From: Leifsonia sp. Leaf336
Lineage (GTDB): Bacteria; Actinomycetota; Actinomycetes; Actinomycetales; Microbacteriaceae
Direction: 5' to 3'
Length of the DNA stretch: 64,000 nt
Assembly: GCF_001423695.1 (NCBI RefSeq)
Contig: NZ_LMOZ01000001.1
Coordinates: 372,001-436,000, forward strand
A program made the translations under genes and the position numbers. The notes beneath the pieces are model-generated. The model did not search any database. It was not told the DNA's origin and worked only from the letters and a program-made list of their open reading frames with translations. Shown piece by piece: positions 42,864 through 51,948 of this stretch; the first letter of the stretch is position 1, and every line of letters starts with the position of its first letter.

Positions 42864-44639
42864 TCAGCGACGCCGCGGTTTGCGCGGCGGCCGATCGTCG
42901 CGCTGCCGATCCTCGCGTCGCGGGGCGTCGCGGCGCGGGCGGGCGCCCCGGTCGGGCCGGAGCTCGATCAGCTTGCCGCTGATCCGCGTTCCCGAGAGCC
43001 GGGAGAGCGTCTCTGCGGGAAGGTCGGCCGGCAACTCGACGATGGAGAACTCCGGCATGATGCGGATGTGACCGAAGTCTTCGCGACTCAGGCCGCCTTC
43101 GTTGGCCAGAGCCCCGACGATCTGGCGCGGTTCCACCTTGTGCCGCTTGCCCACCTCGATGCGGTACGGAGCCATCGGCTTGTCGTTGCGTTCGCGTCGC
43201 GGCGATCGGTCGCTTCGTCTGTCGGAGCGCCCGGAACGGTCGTCGGAGCGGGAGTCGCGCTCGACGCGCAGCGCGAGAGCGTCGTCTTCGCTGAGGAGCA
43301 GGGGCTCGTCGCCTTGGGCGACGACGGCGAGGGCCGCTGCCACGTCGGCTTCGGGCACGTCGTGGTGCTCGACGTAGTGGCCGATGATGTCGCGGAATCG
43401 CGTGATGCGGTCGTCCTGTGCGAGGGCCTCCGTGATCGCGTCGTCGAAGCGGGCGAGCCGGGTGACGTTGACGTCCTCGATGCTCGGGAGCTGCATCTGA
43501 GTGAGCGGCTGGCGCGTGGCCTTCTCGATCGCGGTGAGCAGGCGGCGTTCGCGCGGGGTCACGAAACTGATCGCGGCGCCGCTTCGTCCGGCGCGACCGG
43601 TGCGGCCGATGCGGTGCACGTACGATTCGGTGTCGATCGGGATGTCGAAGTTGATCACGTGGCTGATGCGTTCGACGTCGAGACCGCGCGCCGCCACATC
43701 CGTGGCGACCAGGATGTCGAGCTTGCCGGACTTCAGCTGATCGACCGTGCGCTCGCGCTGGGCCTGCGCGACGTCGCCGTTGATCGCCGCCGCCGAGTAG
43801 CCGCGGGCGCGGAGCCGCTCCGCGAGCGTCTCCGTCTCGTTCTTGGTGCGGACGAAGATGATCATGCCCTCGAAGTTCTCCACCTCGAGGATGCGGGTGA
43901 GGGCGTCGACTTTCTGCGGGTACGACACCACGAGGTACCGCTGCGTCGTGTTCGCCGAGGTGGTGGTCTTGGTCTTGACCGTGACCTCTTCTGCGTCGTG
44001 GAGGTACTTCTTCGAGATGCGGCGGATCTGCGGCGGCATGGTCGCCGAGAACAGTGCGACCTGCTTGTCGTCCGGGGTGTCGGCCAGGATGGTCTCCACA
44101 TCCTCCGCGAACCCCATCTTCAGCATCTCGTCGGCTTCGTCGAGCACGAGGTACTTGAGCTCGGAGAGGTCGAGCGTCCCCTTATCGAGGTGGTCCATGA
44201 TGCGGCCCGGCGTGCCGACCACGATGTGGACGCCCCGCCGCAGCGCCGAGAGCTGAACGCCGTATCCTTGCCCGCCGTAGACCGGGAGCAGGTGCACCCC
44301 CCTCAGGTGCGCCGCGTAGCTCTCGAACGCCTCCGCCACCTGCAGGGCCAGTTCGCGGGTGGGCGCGAGCACGAGCGCCTGCGGAGTCTTCTGCGTCAGG
44401 TCGAGCCGCGACAGAATGGGGAGGGCGAACGCCGCCGTCTTGCCCGTTCCGGTCTGGGCGAGGCCGACGACGTCCCGGCCCTCCATCAGCAGTGGGATCG
44501 TCGCCGCCTGGATCGCCGACGGGGTCTCGTAACCGACGTCTTTCAAGGCTCTGAGCACGGCGCTGTCGAGCCCCAGGTCGGAAAAGGTCATCGCGTCGTC
44601 GGTCTCTGCCTCGCTGTGCGAGTCTTCGGGCGTGGTCAT
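42864..44639 (-). CDS. DEAD-box RNA helicase with DbpA-type RNA-binding domain
   Basis: ATP-dependent RNA helicase of 591 residues, DeaD/CsdA class. Motifs in order: Q motif (ETPSAIQAATIP), I AQTGTGKT, Ia PTRELALQ, Ib GTPGR, II DEAD, III SAT, VI HRIGRTGRAG. After a linker, a DbpA-like RRM (about 480-555) is seen as VGALANEGGLSREDFGHIRI, and the tail is Arg-rich. ATG 44639 has TACCGT (44651-44646) six bases upstream, consistent with leaderless translation. Likely roles are ribosome assembly and RNA remodelling, often cold-induced. Confidence 0.95.
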   Translation of the reverse strand: MTTPEDSHSEAETDDAMTFSDLGLDSAVLRALKDVGYETPSAIQAATIPLLMEGRDVVGLAQTGTGKTAAFALPILSRLDLTQKTPQALVLAPTRELALQVAEAFESYAAHLRGVHLLPVYGGQGYGVQLSALRRGVHIVVGTPGRIMDHLDKGTLDLSELKYLVLDEADEMLKMGFAEDVETILADTPDDKQVALFSATMPPQIRRISKKYLHDAEEVTVKTKTTTSANTTQRYLVVSYPQKVDALTRILEVENFEGMIIFVRTKNETETLAERLRARGYSAAAINGDVAQAQRERTVDQLKSGKLDILVATDVAARGLDVERISHVINFDIPIDTESYVHRIGRTGRAGRSGAAISFVTPRERRLLTAIEKATRQPLTQMQLPSIEDVNVTRLARFDDAITEALAQDDRITRFRDIIGHYVEHHDVPEADVAAALAVVAQGDEPLLLSEDDALALRVERDSRSDDRSGRSDRRSDRSPRRERNDKPMAPYRIEVGKRHKVEPRQIVGALANEGGLSREDFGHIRIMPEFSIVELPADLPAETLSRLSGTRISGKLIELRPDRGARPRRDAPRREDRQRDDRPPRKPRRR

Positions 44640-44691
44640 CGTTCAACGGTAGTCCCCGCGGGGTGCGCGCACCACGCGGGGACCGTCGTTG

Positions 44692-45786
44692 TCACCCGCC
44701 GATGTTCTTCCGCCACCGCGCCGAGAAGCTCGCCGGGGCGAAGCCGATCGCGTCGTTGACGTCGAGCATCGGGCGGTTCTCCTCTGCGTTCACCGTCTCC
44801 ACGCGGTCGCACGCGGGGAAGCGGGCGGCCAGTTCGCGGAGGTTGGCGAGCTTCAGCAGCATCCCGAGCCGGTGTCCGCGGTGTTCGCGCAGCACCAGGG
44901 TGTCCATCTGCTCGGCCGGCCGGTCGGATCCGCTGGAGACGTCGAGTTCCGTGAAGCCGGCGACCTGGCCTGTCGCCGTCTCGACGACGATCGACGTCAG
45001 TGCGACGCGGGGGCTGGCCTCCCACAGGTCGTCGACGGCCCGCACGCGGTCCGCCGTCCAGACGTCGGTCAGCTCGATGCCGGCATTGGGGGCATCGGTG
45101 CTCATCCGCGTGCGCAGGAGCGCGATGGCTTCGACCCACTCCTCGGGCGTGCGGCCGTGCCAGCTGACGGTCCGGTAGCCGGCGGCCGCTTCTGTCGCCT
45201 CGGTGAGAAGGGCGGCGAGCACGTCCGCATCGACGGGCAGCGACAGGGCGCTGATTCGCCCCACCTGTTCCAGCGAGTAGCCCTGACGGCGCAGGAACCG
45301 GGTCGACGGGAGGGCGACCGGCACCGACCCGAAGCCGGTCGGTGCGGGAATCGCCTCGCCCTCCACCCCCGCCGGGTAGGTCGTCTGGTTCTGGATGGTG
45401 GTGCGGCCGGCCTCCCGAGCCAGCTGCTCGAGCCGCTCGTAGAGCGCCGAGCCGATGCCGCGGCCGCGGAACCCGGGGAGGACCGAGATCGCTCCCCAGC
45501 ATTCGCGCGCGTCGGCGGGCAGCGCCAGGTTGGCGCGGGCGACGACGCGGCCGTCGACCTTGGCGACGAGCCCGGCCATCTGCCTCGACGCGTCCTTCCA
45601 GTCGGGCAGCAGTTCGGCGGCGGTCATGACCTCGCCGTCGTGGCCGCGCTGCTCCGCCTCGACGGCGCTGCGCACCGCGGCGAAGGCGACGAAGTCGGCG
45701 GCGTCGGCGGCGTCGACGCTGGCCGGGACGACGAGCGGCTCGATGGTGAAGCCCGGGAGCGTGATGGTGTGATCTGAAGATGACAT
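44692..45786 (-). CDS. GNAT N-acetyltransferase with two GNAT domains
   Basis: A 364-residue acetyltransferase with tandem GNAT folds: the acetyl-CoA loop RGRGIGSALYERLEQLA in the first (about 120-136), and REHRGHRLGMLLKLANL in the second (about 305-321). Such two-domain enzymes resemble mycothiol synthase-type or antibiotic-modifying GNATs. AGAGG precedes the ATG. The gene lies 52 bases upstream of the helicase gene on the same strand but that gene has its own promoter. Substrate unknown. Confidence 0.9.
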   Translation of the reverse strand: MSSSDHTITLPGFTIEPLVVPASVDAADAADFVAFAAVRSAVEAEQRGHDGEVMTAAELLPDWKDASRQMAGLVAKVDGRVVARANLALPADARECWGAISVLPGFRGRGIGSALYERLEQLAREAGRTTIQNQTTYPAGVEGEAIPAPTGFGSVPVALPSTRFLRRQGYSLEQVGRISALSLPVDADVLAALLTEATEAAAGYRTVSWHGRTPEEWVEAIALLRTRMSTDAPNAGIELTDVWTADRVRAVDDLWEASPRVALTSIVVETATGQVAGFTELDVSSGSDRPAEQMDTLVLREHRGHRLGMLLKLANLRELAARFPACDRVETVNAEENRPMLDVNDAIGFAPASFSARWRKNIGG

Positions 45787-45902
45787 GAGACCTCTTTGCA
45801 GGCAGGATCGATCGACTCACCCACGGTCGTGGGGAGGAAGGGAATCGCTGCTACAGAATCACGGGGTACAGCATTCCATGGCGGCGCTCGGGATCACAAG
45901 TG

Positions 45903-46478
45903 CTAAGCGGGCGGCCGCGGGGGCCGCGATCGCGGCGGCGGCGCCGCGTACAGGGGTTGGCCGCCCGCCGGGCTCGCATACGGCAGCGGAATGGGCGGCC
46001 AGCCGTAGTCCCGTGCCGCGAGTCCGGCCCCGGGAACCGACACGGTGTATCCCGGCACCTCGGCGTCGGGGCGGTCGAAGCGGGCGCCGCGGGGGTTCGG
46101 CGGGAGGAGGGTCATCGCGAGGATCGCCAAGCCGCCCAGGCTCGGGATGAGGAGCAGGAACAGGAGCAGGCCGCGGAGGTCGACGTCGTGCAGGCGGCGC
46201 GCCGCGAGGGCGAGTCCGGGTATCACCGTGCCGAGCCACCACACGATGAGCAGGACGATGCCGACGGTGATCCCCAGCGACCCGATCCACACGATCGCGC
46301 ACAGACCGAGCACGATCAGTGCGTCGGCGAGTGTCCACCACCAGAATTCGCTGCGGCTGGCGCGCCCGTCGAAGCGCGCGTACTTCTTCCAGTAGCGGAC
46401 GAAGCACACGCCGAACGGCGCCCTGTAGTACGGCGCCCACAGGGGCACGCGCTGCTGTGCCGTCTCCATCACAATCAT
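45903..46478 (-). CDS. DUF805 family membrane protein
   Basis: A 191-residue protein with the DUF805 core: YWKKYARFDGRASRSEFWWW at the N-terminus, three to four membrane helices (about 50-75, 77-92, 100-125) and AARRLHDVDLRGLLL. The C-terminus is Pro-rich. ATG 46478 or the in-frame ATG three codons later could be the start. Function unknown; the family is widespread in bacterial inner membranes. Confidence 0.85.
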   Translation of the reverse strand: MIVMETAQQRVPLWAPYYRAPFGVCFVRYWKKYARFDGRASRSEFWWWTLADALIVLGLCAIVWIGSLGITVGIVLLIVWWLGTVIPGLALAARRLHDVDLRGLLLFLLLIPSLGGLAILAMTLLPPNPRGARFDRPDAEVPGYTVSVPGAGLAARDYGWPPIPLPYASPAGGQPLYAAPPPRSRPPRPPA

Positions 46479-46561
46479 GGTGACACCCTGAGTGCCTATT
46501 CGGGAGAGTGCTCGGGCCAGCCGCCCCGGCCTCCTCGCGCTCGACTGGTACTTTCCATGAT

Positions 46562-48544
46562 GTGACCAGCGCTGACCGTCTCCCCGTCGTCGACGCGCAA
46601 CGGAGCGTGTCGCGTCGACCGTTGCCGTGGTGGGGATGGCTGATCGCGGTGGTCCTCATCTTCCTGGCTTCGGTACTCGGTGTTCGCGTCACGCCTCCCG
46701 GCGGCGAGGTCGCGATCTGGTGGCCCGCTGCCGGGCTTTCGGTGCTGTTGATCCTGCTCGCACCCACAGGGCGTCTCCGCGGTTGGGCGCTGGTCGCGAT
46801 CGTCCTCTCCACAGGCCTCGCCAATGCGGTTGCGGGTCGACCGCTTCCGGTCGCGGGCGCCTTCGGAGTGGCGAATGCGCTCGAGGCCCTGGTGGTCGTG
46901 CTGGTGCTCGTCCGGCTGGGCGGACGCGAGTTCCGGCTTCGCAACCTCGCGGCGGCGATGCAGTTCACGATTGCCGTTCTCGCGGGCGCCCTCACGATCG
47001 GCGTGCTCGTCGGTGCGGCCGTCGTGGTGCTCGAGGGCGGCGGTTTCCTTCCCACCGCCGTGTTCGTCGCTGCCTCTCATATGGCCGCCGTCTTCATGAT
47101 CGCTCCCTTCGGCTTGCTGCCGCCGGCGATCCCCGTTCGCGCGACGATCGCCGAGATGACGATCCAGGCCGTCATCCTGGCCGGCATCATCGGGTTGGTC
47201 TTCCACCCGTCGGTGCATCTGCCGCTGGCGTTCCTCCCGTTCCCCGTGCTCGCGTGGGCGGCATTCCGTTTCCCGATCCGCGTCGTCGTCGTCGAGACAC
47301 TGCTCGCGTCGATGGCGATGCTGGCGCTCACGGTCATAGGCGGCGGCCCGTTCGACCGGGTCGGCTTCGACCTCACGCAGGAGGCAGCGCTCGCGGAGAC
47401 ATTCCTGGTCATCTTCGCCGGCTTCGCGATTGTGTTGTCGACAGCCCAGTACGAGCTCCGGGCCACCACCCGCCAACTGGTTGCGACGTCCCGGCTGCTC
47501 TCCGGCAGCCTGGTCGAGGCGTCGGTCGGACTGATCATCGCGGAGAGATCCGACGACGGGGCGCTTCAGGTGGTCTGGAGCAATCCCACGGCTACCGCCC
47601 TGCTGCCTCCGGGCAGCGGTCGGCGATGGGAGGGTGAGACGGCTGACGCTGCCCGCACCGCACTCACCGGGGCGGGTGCCGTCACCCTGCAGTCGGACAC
47701 GCGCACCATCACCGTGGCGGCCAACCGGATCCCCGACGAGTCCGACCGATTCGCCGTCCAGCTCGTCGACGTGACCGACACGCTGCGGATGCAGGCGGCG
47801 ACGCTCGAGGCGGAACGGGAGAAGGAGGCGGCCCGCTCGACACGGCTCGATCTCGAGCGGCAGCGAGGGGATTTCGTCGCGACGACGAGCCATGAACTGC
47901 GCACGCCGATCACCAGCATCGTCGGGTTCTGCGAACTGCTGTCCTCGTCCGACGCGCTCGGTGACCAGGAGCGCTCCTGGGTCGAAGTGATCGATCGGAA
48001 CGCCGTTCGGCTGTCGTCGCTCGTCGAGGACCTCCTGACGCTCGGCGCAAGCGGGGCAAGACCGGTGGAGTCGAGCACTCCGGACGTCGACCTGAACACC
48101 CAGATCGACGAAGTCGTGACCGCGGCGAGCGTACTCGCCGCGAAGAAGGACATCGTCCTCTCGACGGTCGGCCGAGCGGGCATCGCCCTGGCCGAACCGG
48201 GCGACGTCAACCGGATCCTGACCAACCTCGTCGCGAACGCCATCAAGTTCACACCGCGCGGCGGGAGTGTCACGATCACGTCGACCGTCACGGATGCCGC
48301 GGTCTCGGTGGTGGTCGCCGACACCGGCCCGGGCATGAGCGAAGAGACTCTCGCGCATGCCTTCGATCGGTTCTACCGGGCTCCCGGCATGGACCGTGCC
48401 GCCGTCCCGGGAACCGGCCTCGGGCTGGCGATCGTCGCCGAACTCGTCGAACGCAACGGAGGCTCCGTTCGACTCGAGTCGCCCGCGCCCGGCGGAACGC
48501 GCGCGACCGTCGAACTGCCGAGAAGCGTCGGCAGAGAAGCGTGA
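46562..48544 (+). CDS. MASE1 sensor histidine kinase
   Basis: A 660-residue membrane kinase. The first 300 residues are a MASE1-type membrane sensor (GEVAIWWPAAGLSVLLILLA is the signature region). A short PAS-like region and a coiled linker follow. The HisKA box TTSHELRTPITSIVG carries the phospho-His, and the HATPase domain has NLVANAIKFT, DTGPGMS and GTGLGLAIV. GTG 46562 follows TACTTT (46549-46554) by seven bases, a leaderless start. No response regulator gene is adjacent, so it is an orphan kinase. Signal unknown. Confidence 0.9.
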   Translation: MTSADRLPVVDAQRSVSRRPLPWWGWLIAVVLIFLASVLGVRVTPPGGEVAIWWPAAGLSVLLILLAPTGRLRGWALVAIVLSTGLANAVAGRPLPVAGAFGVANALEALVVVLVLVRLGGREFRLRNLAAAMQFTIAVLAGALTIGVLVGAAVVVLEGGGFLPTAVFVAASHMAAVFMIAPFGLLPPAIPVRATIAEMTIQAVILAGIIGLVFHPSVHLPLAFLPFPVLAWAAFRFPIRVVVVETLLASMAMLALTVIGGGPFDRVGFDLTQEAALAETFLVIFAGFAIVLSTAQYELRATTRQLVATSRLLSGSLVEASVGLIIAERSDDGALQVVWSNPTATALLPPGSGRRWEGETADAARTALTGAGAVTLQSDTRTITVAANRIPDESDRFAVQLVDVTDTLRMQAATLEAEREKEAARSTRLDLERQRGDFVATTSHELRTPITSIVGFCELLSSSDALGDQERSWVEVIDRNAVRLSSLVEDLLTLGASGARPVESSTPDVDLNTQIDEVVTAASVLAAKKDIVLSTVGRAGIALAEPGDVNRILTNLVANAIKFTPRGGSVTITSTVTDAAVSVVVADTGPGMSEETLAHAFDRFYRAPGMDRAAVPGTGLGLAIVAELVERNGGSVRLESPAPGGTRATVELPRSVGREA

Positions 48545-48551
48545 CTGTCCG

Positions 48552-49193
48552 TCACGCCTCCTTGACGTACGAGCCCAGCGCCGGCCCCGCCTTCAGCACG
48601 CCGTTCACGATCGCCTCGATGGCGAACTCGCTCGCGCCGGCGAGGTCGACCGCGGTGGGGTCGAGGAGCCACTGGAGCTGGAGGCCGTCCATGACGGCGA
48701 GGATGGAGGCCGCGCCCTTGTCGATCGTCTCGGGCTCGGTCACGCCCTCCTGAGCGCAGAGCGCACGGAACGCTGCGTCGATCTCGAGCCGGAGGTTGCG
48801 GTACCGCTCCTGGAAGTACTCCGTGGCGGGGTGGTCCTCGGTCACCGACTCCGCGGAGAGCACGGTGAACACCTGCACGATGCCCGGCCGCAGTGAGTTG
48901 CGCTGCGCGGTCGCGACGAGGTGCGCGAACAGCGCTGGGCCGCCGGGGATGTGCCGGTCGGCGAGGTGGGCGACGTCGTCGCGGTCGCGGAACTCCAGCA
49001 CTTCGAGCAGCAGGTTGTTCTTGGAGCCGAAATGGTGGAGGACGCCCGCGTGGGTCATCCCGACCTGCTCGGCGATGTCGGTGAGGGTTCCGTTCGTCGA
49101 CCCCTTCGTGCCGAAGGTCTCGATCGCCGCACGGAGGATCTCCGTGCGTCTGCGCTCGGTTTCCGGGCGCGGACTGGCGCTGCCGCCGCTCAT
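48552..49193 (-). CDS. TetR family regulator of the GH3/Opp operon
   Basis: A 213-residue regulator. HTH: RRTEILRAAIETFGTKGSTN, then LTDIAEQVGMTHAGVLHHFG (about 13-57). ATG 49193 follows GGAGGGCCGA. Divergent from the Opp-GH3 operon; two operator-like sequences of matching form lie between them. It probably represses that operon until a beta-glucoside or cello-oligosaccharide binds. It converges on the histidine kinase gene with an eight-base gap. Confidence 0.9.
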   Translation of the reverse strand: MSGGSASPRPETERRRTEILRAAIETFGTKGSTNGTLTDIAEQVGMTHAGVLHHFGSKNNLLLEVLEFRDRDDVAHLADRHIPGGPALFAHLVATAQRNSLRPGIVQVFTVLSAESVTEDHPATEYFQERYRNLRLEIDAAFRALCAQEGVTEPETIDKGAASILAVMDGLQLQWLLDPTAVDLAGASEFAIEAIVNGVLKAGPALGSYVKEA

Positions 49194-49249
49194 TCGGCCC
49201 TCCGTGTCGCTTCTTCGCCGCATCCCGTCGGGGCTGCTTGCGAGCGAGC

Positions 49250-49304
49250 TTACCACCCAGTAACCTCGCCTCAGCCAACTTGCTTTCTGACCAGTAAGCA
49301 AGTT
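49250..49304. promoter_or_regulatory. TetR operator candidates
   Basis: TTACCACCCAGTAA (49250-49263) and TTTCTGACCAGTAA (49284-49297) share the TTnC-N6-GTAA form. The second lies inside a larger perfect repeat, AACTTGCTT (49277-49285) against AAGCAAGTT (49296-49304). All lie between the divergent TetR gene and the binding-protein gene. Confidence 0.55.
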
Positions 49305-49367
49305 ATGGTCAGCCAACATTCCGCAGCACCAGGGCACAACGGATGTGCCCGTCACGAAGGAGAAGCA

Positions 49368-51047
49368 ATGAGGCTTAGGAAGCACTTGATCACGGTGACG
49401 GCGATCGCCGCGCTCAGCGCGGTGGCACTCACCGGCTGCTCGTCCGACAACAAGTCGGGGTCGAGCACCGCGAGCAGTGGATCGCTCACCGTGGCGAAGC
49501 CGGATGGCGCAGCCATCCTGGCCACCCAGATCAACAACCCGTTCATCACCACCGGTTCGGGCATGTCGCTCGGCTACGACCGGATGATCTACGAGCCCCT
49601 CGCGATCGTCAACCCGGTCGGCAAGAACGAGACCACCCCGTGGCTGGCGTCGAAGGTCCAGTGGAACTCGGACTACACCCAGCTGACGGTCACCCCGCGC
49701 AAGGGCGTCAAGTGGAGCGACGGCAAGCCGTTCACCGCCGACGACATCGTCTTCACGTACAACCTCATCAAGAACACCCCGGCTCTCGACCTCGCCGGCC
49801 TCAAGCTGACCGAGGTCAAGAAGGACGGCGACAACGTCGTGCTGAACTTCAGCGAGTCGAAGTTCGTCAAGCAGGGCGACGTGCTGCAGGTCGCCATCGT
49901 CCCCGAGCACCAGTGGAAGACCATCGCCGACCCGTCGAAGGACGCGGTCAAGGAGGCGGTGGGCACCGGCCCGTACACGATCAAGAGCTTCTCGTCGCAG
50001 GGCGTCGTGCTCAAGGCGCGCACCGACTACTGGGGCGGCACCGTCCCGGTGGCCCAGCTGAACTACCTCGAGTACAACGACAACACCGGCCTCCTCCGCG
50101 CCCTCCAGAGCGGCGAGACCGACTGGGCGCAGATCTTCATCACGGACTACCAGAAGAACTACGTGGACAAGGACCCGAAGCACAACGTGTTCTGGGGCGC
50201 CAACGTCCTGAGCCCGGACATGATCGTGGTCAACACCACCAAGGCCCCGTTCAACAACGTCGCCTTCCGCAAGGCCGTCAACATGGTCATCGACCGCAAG
50301 GCGCACGCCGAGAAGGCCCGCAGCAACGCCGGCCCCGAGCTGAAGAACGTGACGGGCATCCCGCAGCCGACCGGTGACCAGTACATCGCGTCCGAGTACA
50401 AGGACCAGGAGTTCAAGATCGACGTCGACGGCGCCAAGAAGGTGCTGAGCGACGCGGGCTACACCTGGAAGGACGGCGCGCTGATCGACCCGTCGGGCAA
50501 CCCGGTCTCCTTCACCCTGCAGGACCCGCAGGGCTGGAACGACTACGTCACCGGCATCCAGCTGGCTGCGACGCAGATCAAGAGCACCCTGGGCGCCGAC
50601 GCGAAGGTCGCCACCCCCGACGCCGACACCTGGTTCGCCAACATGGCCTCCGGTGACTTCGAGGCCGCTCTGCACTGGACCGGCTCCGGCTCGAACCCGT
50701 GGCACATCTACGACGACGTCATGAACTCGAGCTACATCGACCAGGCGGCCGACGGCAAGGTCTCGGACAACTTCGGGCGCTACAGCAACCCGGAGGCGAC
50801 CGCCCTGCTCAAGGAGTACGCACAGGCGTCCGACGACAGCGCCCGCACCGCTGCGCTGAACAAGCTGCAGAAGATCTTCGTGGACGACGTCCCGGCCATC
50901 GCGATCGGAACCCACCCGCAGCTCGCCGAGTACAACACCCGGAAGTTCGTCGGCTGGCCGAGCGAGAGCGACCAGTACGCGACCGCCGACCCGACGCAGC
51001 CGTCGGCGGTGCAGGTGCTCATGAAGCTGAAGCCCGCGAGCAAGTAA
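49368..51047 (+). CDS. ABC transporter substrate-binding lipoprotein, family 5 (beta-glucoside context)
   Basis: A 559-residue family-5 receptor. Lipoprotein signal with LTGC (Cys24), then the family block WSDGKPFTADDIVFTYNLIK near 117-136 and FRKAVNMVIDRKAHAEKA. AAGGAGAAGC precedes ATG 49368; the longer in-frame reading upstream runs through the regulator. First gene of an operon with two ATPases, two permeases and a GH3 beta-glucosidase, so it likely binds cello- or other beta-gluco-oligosaccharides rather than peptides. A very strong hairpin follows its stop codon. Confidence 0.92.
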   Translation: MRLRKHLITVTAIAALSAVALTGCSSDNKSGSSTASSGSLTVAKPDGAAILATQINNPFITTGSGMSLGYDRMIYEPLAIVNPVGKNETTPWLASKVQWNSDYTQLTVTPRKGVKWSDGKPFTADDIVFTYNLIKNTPALDLAGLKLTEVKKDGDNVVLNFSESKFVKQGDVLQVAIVPEHQWKTIADPSKDAVKEAVGTGPYTIKSFSSQGVVLKARTDYWGGTVPVAQLNYLEYNDNTGLLRALQSGETDWAQIFITDYQKNYVDKDPKHNVFWGANVLSPDMIVVNTTKAPFNNVAFRKAVNMVIDRKAHAEKARSNAGPELKNVTGIPQPTGDQYIASEYKDQEFKIDVDGAKKVLSDAGYTWKDGALIDPSGNPVSFTLQDPQGWNDYVTGIQLAATQIKSTLGADAKVATPDADTWFANMASGDFEAALHWTGSGSNPWHIYDDVMNSSYIDQAADGKVSDNFGRYSNPEATALLKEYAQASDDSARTAALNKLQKIFVDDVPAIAIGTHPQLAEYNTRKFVGWPSESDQYATADPTQPSAVQVLMKLKPASK

Positions 51048-51058
51048 TCACCCAGCAC

Positions 51059-51100
51059 GTCCGGGGCGGGGGCAGGCCATCGGCCGGCCCCGCCCCGGAC
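51059..51100 (+). promoter_or_regulatory. Intra-operon hairpin after the binding-protein gene
   Basis: GTCCGGGGCGGGG (51059-51071) pairs perfectly with CCCCGCCCCGGAC (51088-51100), loop 16 bases with an inner GGCC/GGCC pairing. No U-run follows. Placement directly after the receptor gene mirrors the hairpin at 17054 and suggests the same role: more receptor than membrane-complex mRNA. Confidence 0.65.
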
Positions 51101-51123
51101 GACCCGCGGACGGAAAGCGCACC

Positions 51124-51948
51124 ATGACAGACTCCCTTCTCTCCATACGCGACTTCTCGGTCGTGTACGACGTCGATCCGCCGGTCGCGGCGGTGAAGAA
51201 CGTGACCCTCGACATCAAGCGCGGTGAGATCGTCGGTCTCGCCGGCGAGAGCGGGTGCGGCAAGACCACACTCGCTTACGGTGTCCAGCGTCTCCTCAAG
51301 CCCCCGGCCGTCATCACGACCGGCAGCGTCGTCTTCCACGACGAGAGCGGCGAGGACATCGACATCAACGCCCTCGACGCGGAGCAGATGCGCCGCTTCC
51401 GGTGGGACAAGACCTCCATGGTCTTCCAGGGCGCCATGAACGCCCTCAACCCGGTCGCCACCATCGGGGCTCAGCTCGACGACGTCTTCCTGGTGCACCG
51501 CCCCGGCATGAGCCGCGCGGAGCGCAAGGCCGCGGTCATCGAGCTCCTCGAGATCGTGAAGGTCGGAGGCCAGCGCATCCGCTCGTACCCGCACGAGCTC
51601 TCCGGCGGCATGCGCCAGCGGGTCATGATCGCCATGGCCCTCGCGCTCCGCCCCCAGCTGATGGTGATGGACGAGCCGACGACCGCCCTCGACGTGCTCG
51701 TGCAGCGCGAGATCCTCAAGCAGATCTCCCAGCTCCGTCACGACTTCGGCTTCTCCGTCGTCTTCATCACCCACGACCTCCCGCTGCTGCTGGAGATCAG
51801 CGACCGGATCGCCATCATGCGCGAGGGCGAGATCGTCGAGCTGGCGCCTGCCGAGCAGATCTGGACCGACCCGCAGCACGAGTACACGCGAACGCTGCTC
51901 AAGTCGTTCCCGCGGCTCACGGGCGAGAGAGGAGTGGTCGTCCGATGA
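51124..51948 (+). CDS. ABC transporter ATP-binding protein (OppD type)
   Basis: A 274-residue ATPase of the importer. Walker A GESGCGKTT, signature LSGGMRQRV, Walker B LMVMDEPTTALD and the switch His in FITHDLPLL are present. It forms a heterodimer with the next product and drives the two permeases. Its stop overlaps the ATG of the next gene (ATGA). It is shorter than typical OppD at the C-terminus, where the cluster-binding Cys region of some OppD proteins is missing. Confidence 0.93.
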   Translation: MTDSLLSIRDFSVVYDVDPPVAAVKNVTLDIKRGEIVGLAGESGCGKTTLAYGVQRLLKPPAVITTGSVVFHDESGEDIDINALDAEQMRRFRWDKTSMVFQGAMNALNPVATIGAQLDDVFLVHRPGMSRAERKAAVIELLEIVKVGGQRIRSYPHELSGGMRQRVMIAMALALRPQLMVMDEPTTALDVLVQREILKQISQLRHDFGFSVVFITHDLPLLLEISDRIAIMREGEIVELAPAEQIWTDPQHEYTRTLLKSFPRLTGERGVVVR

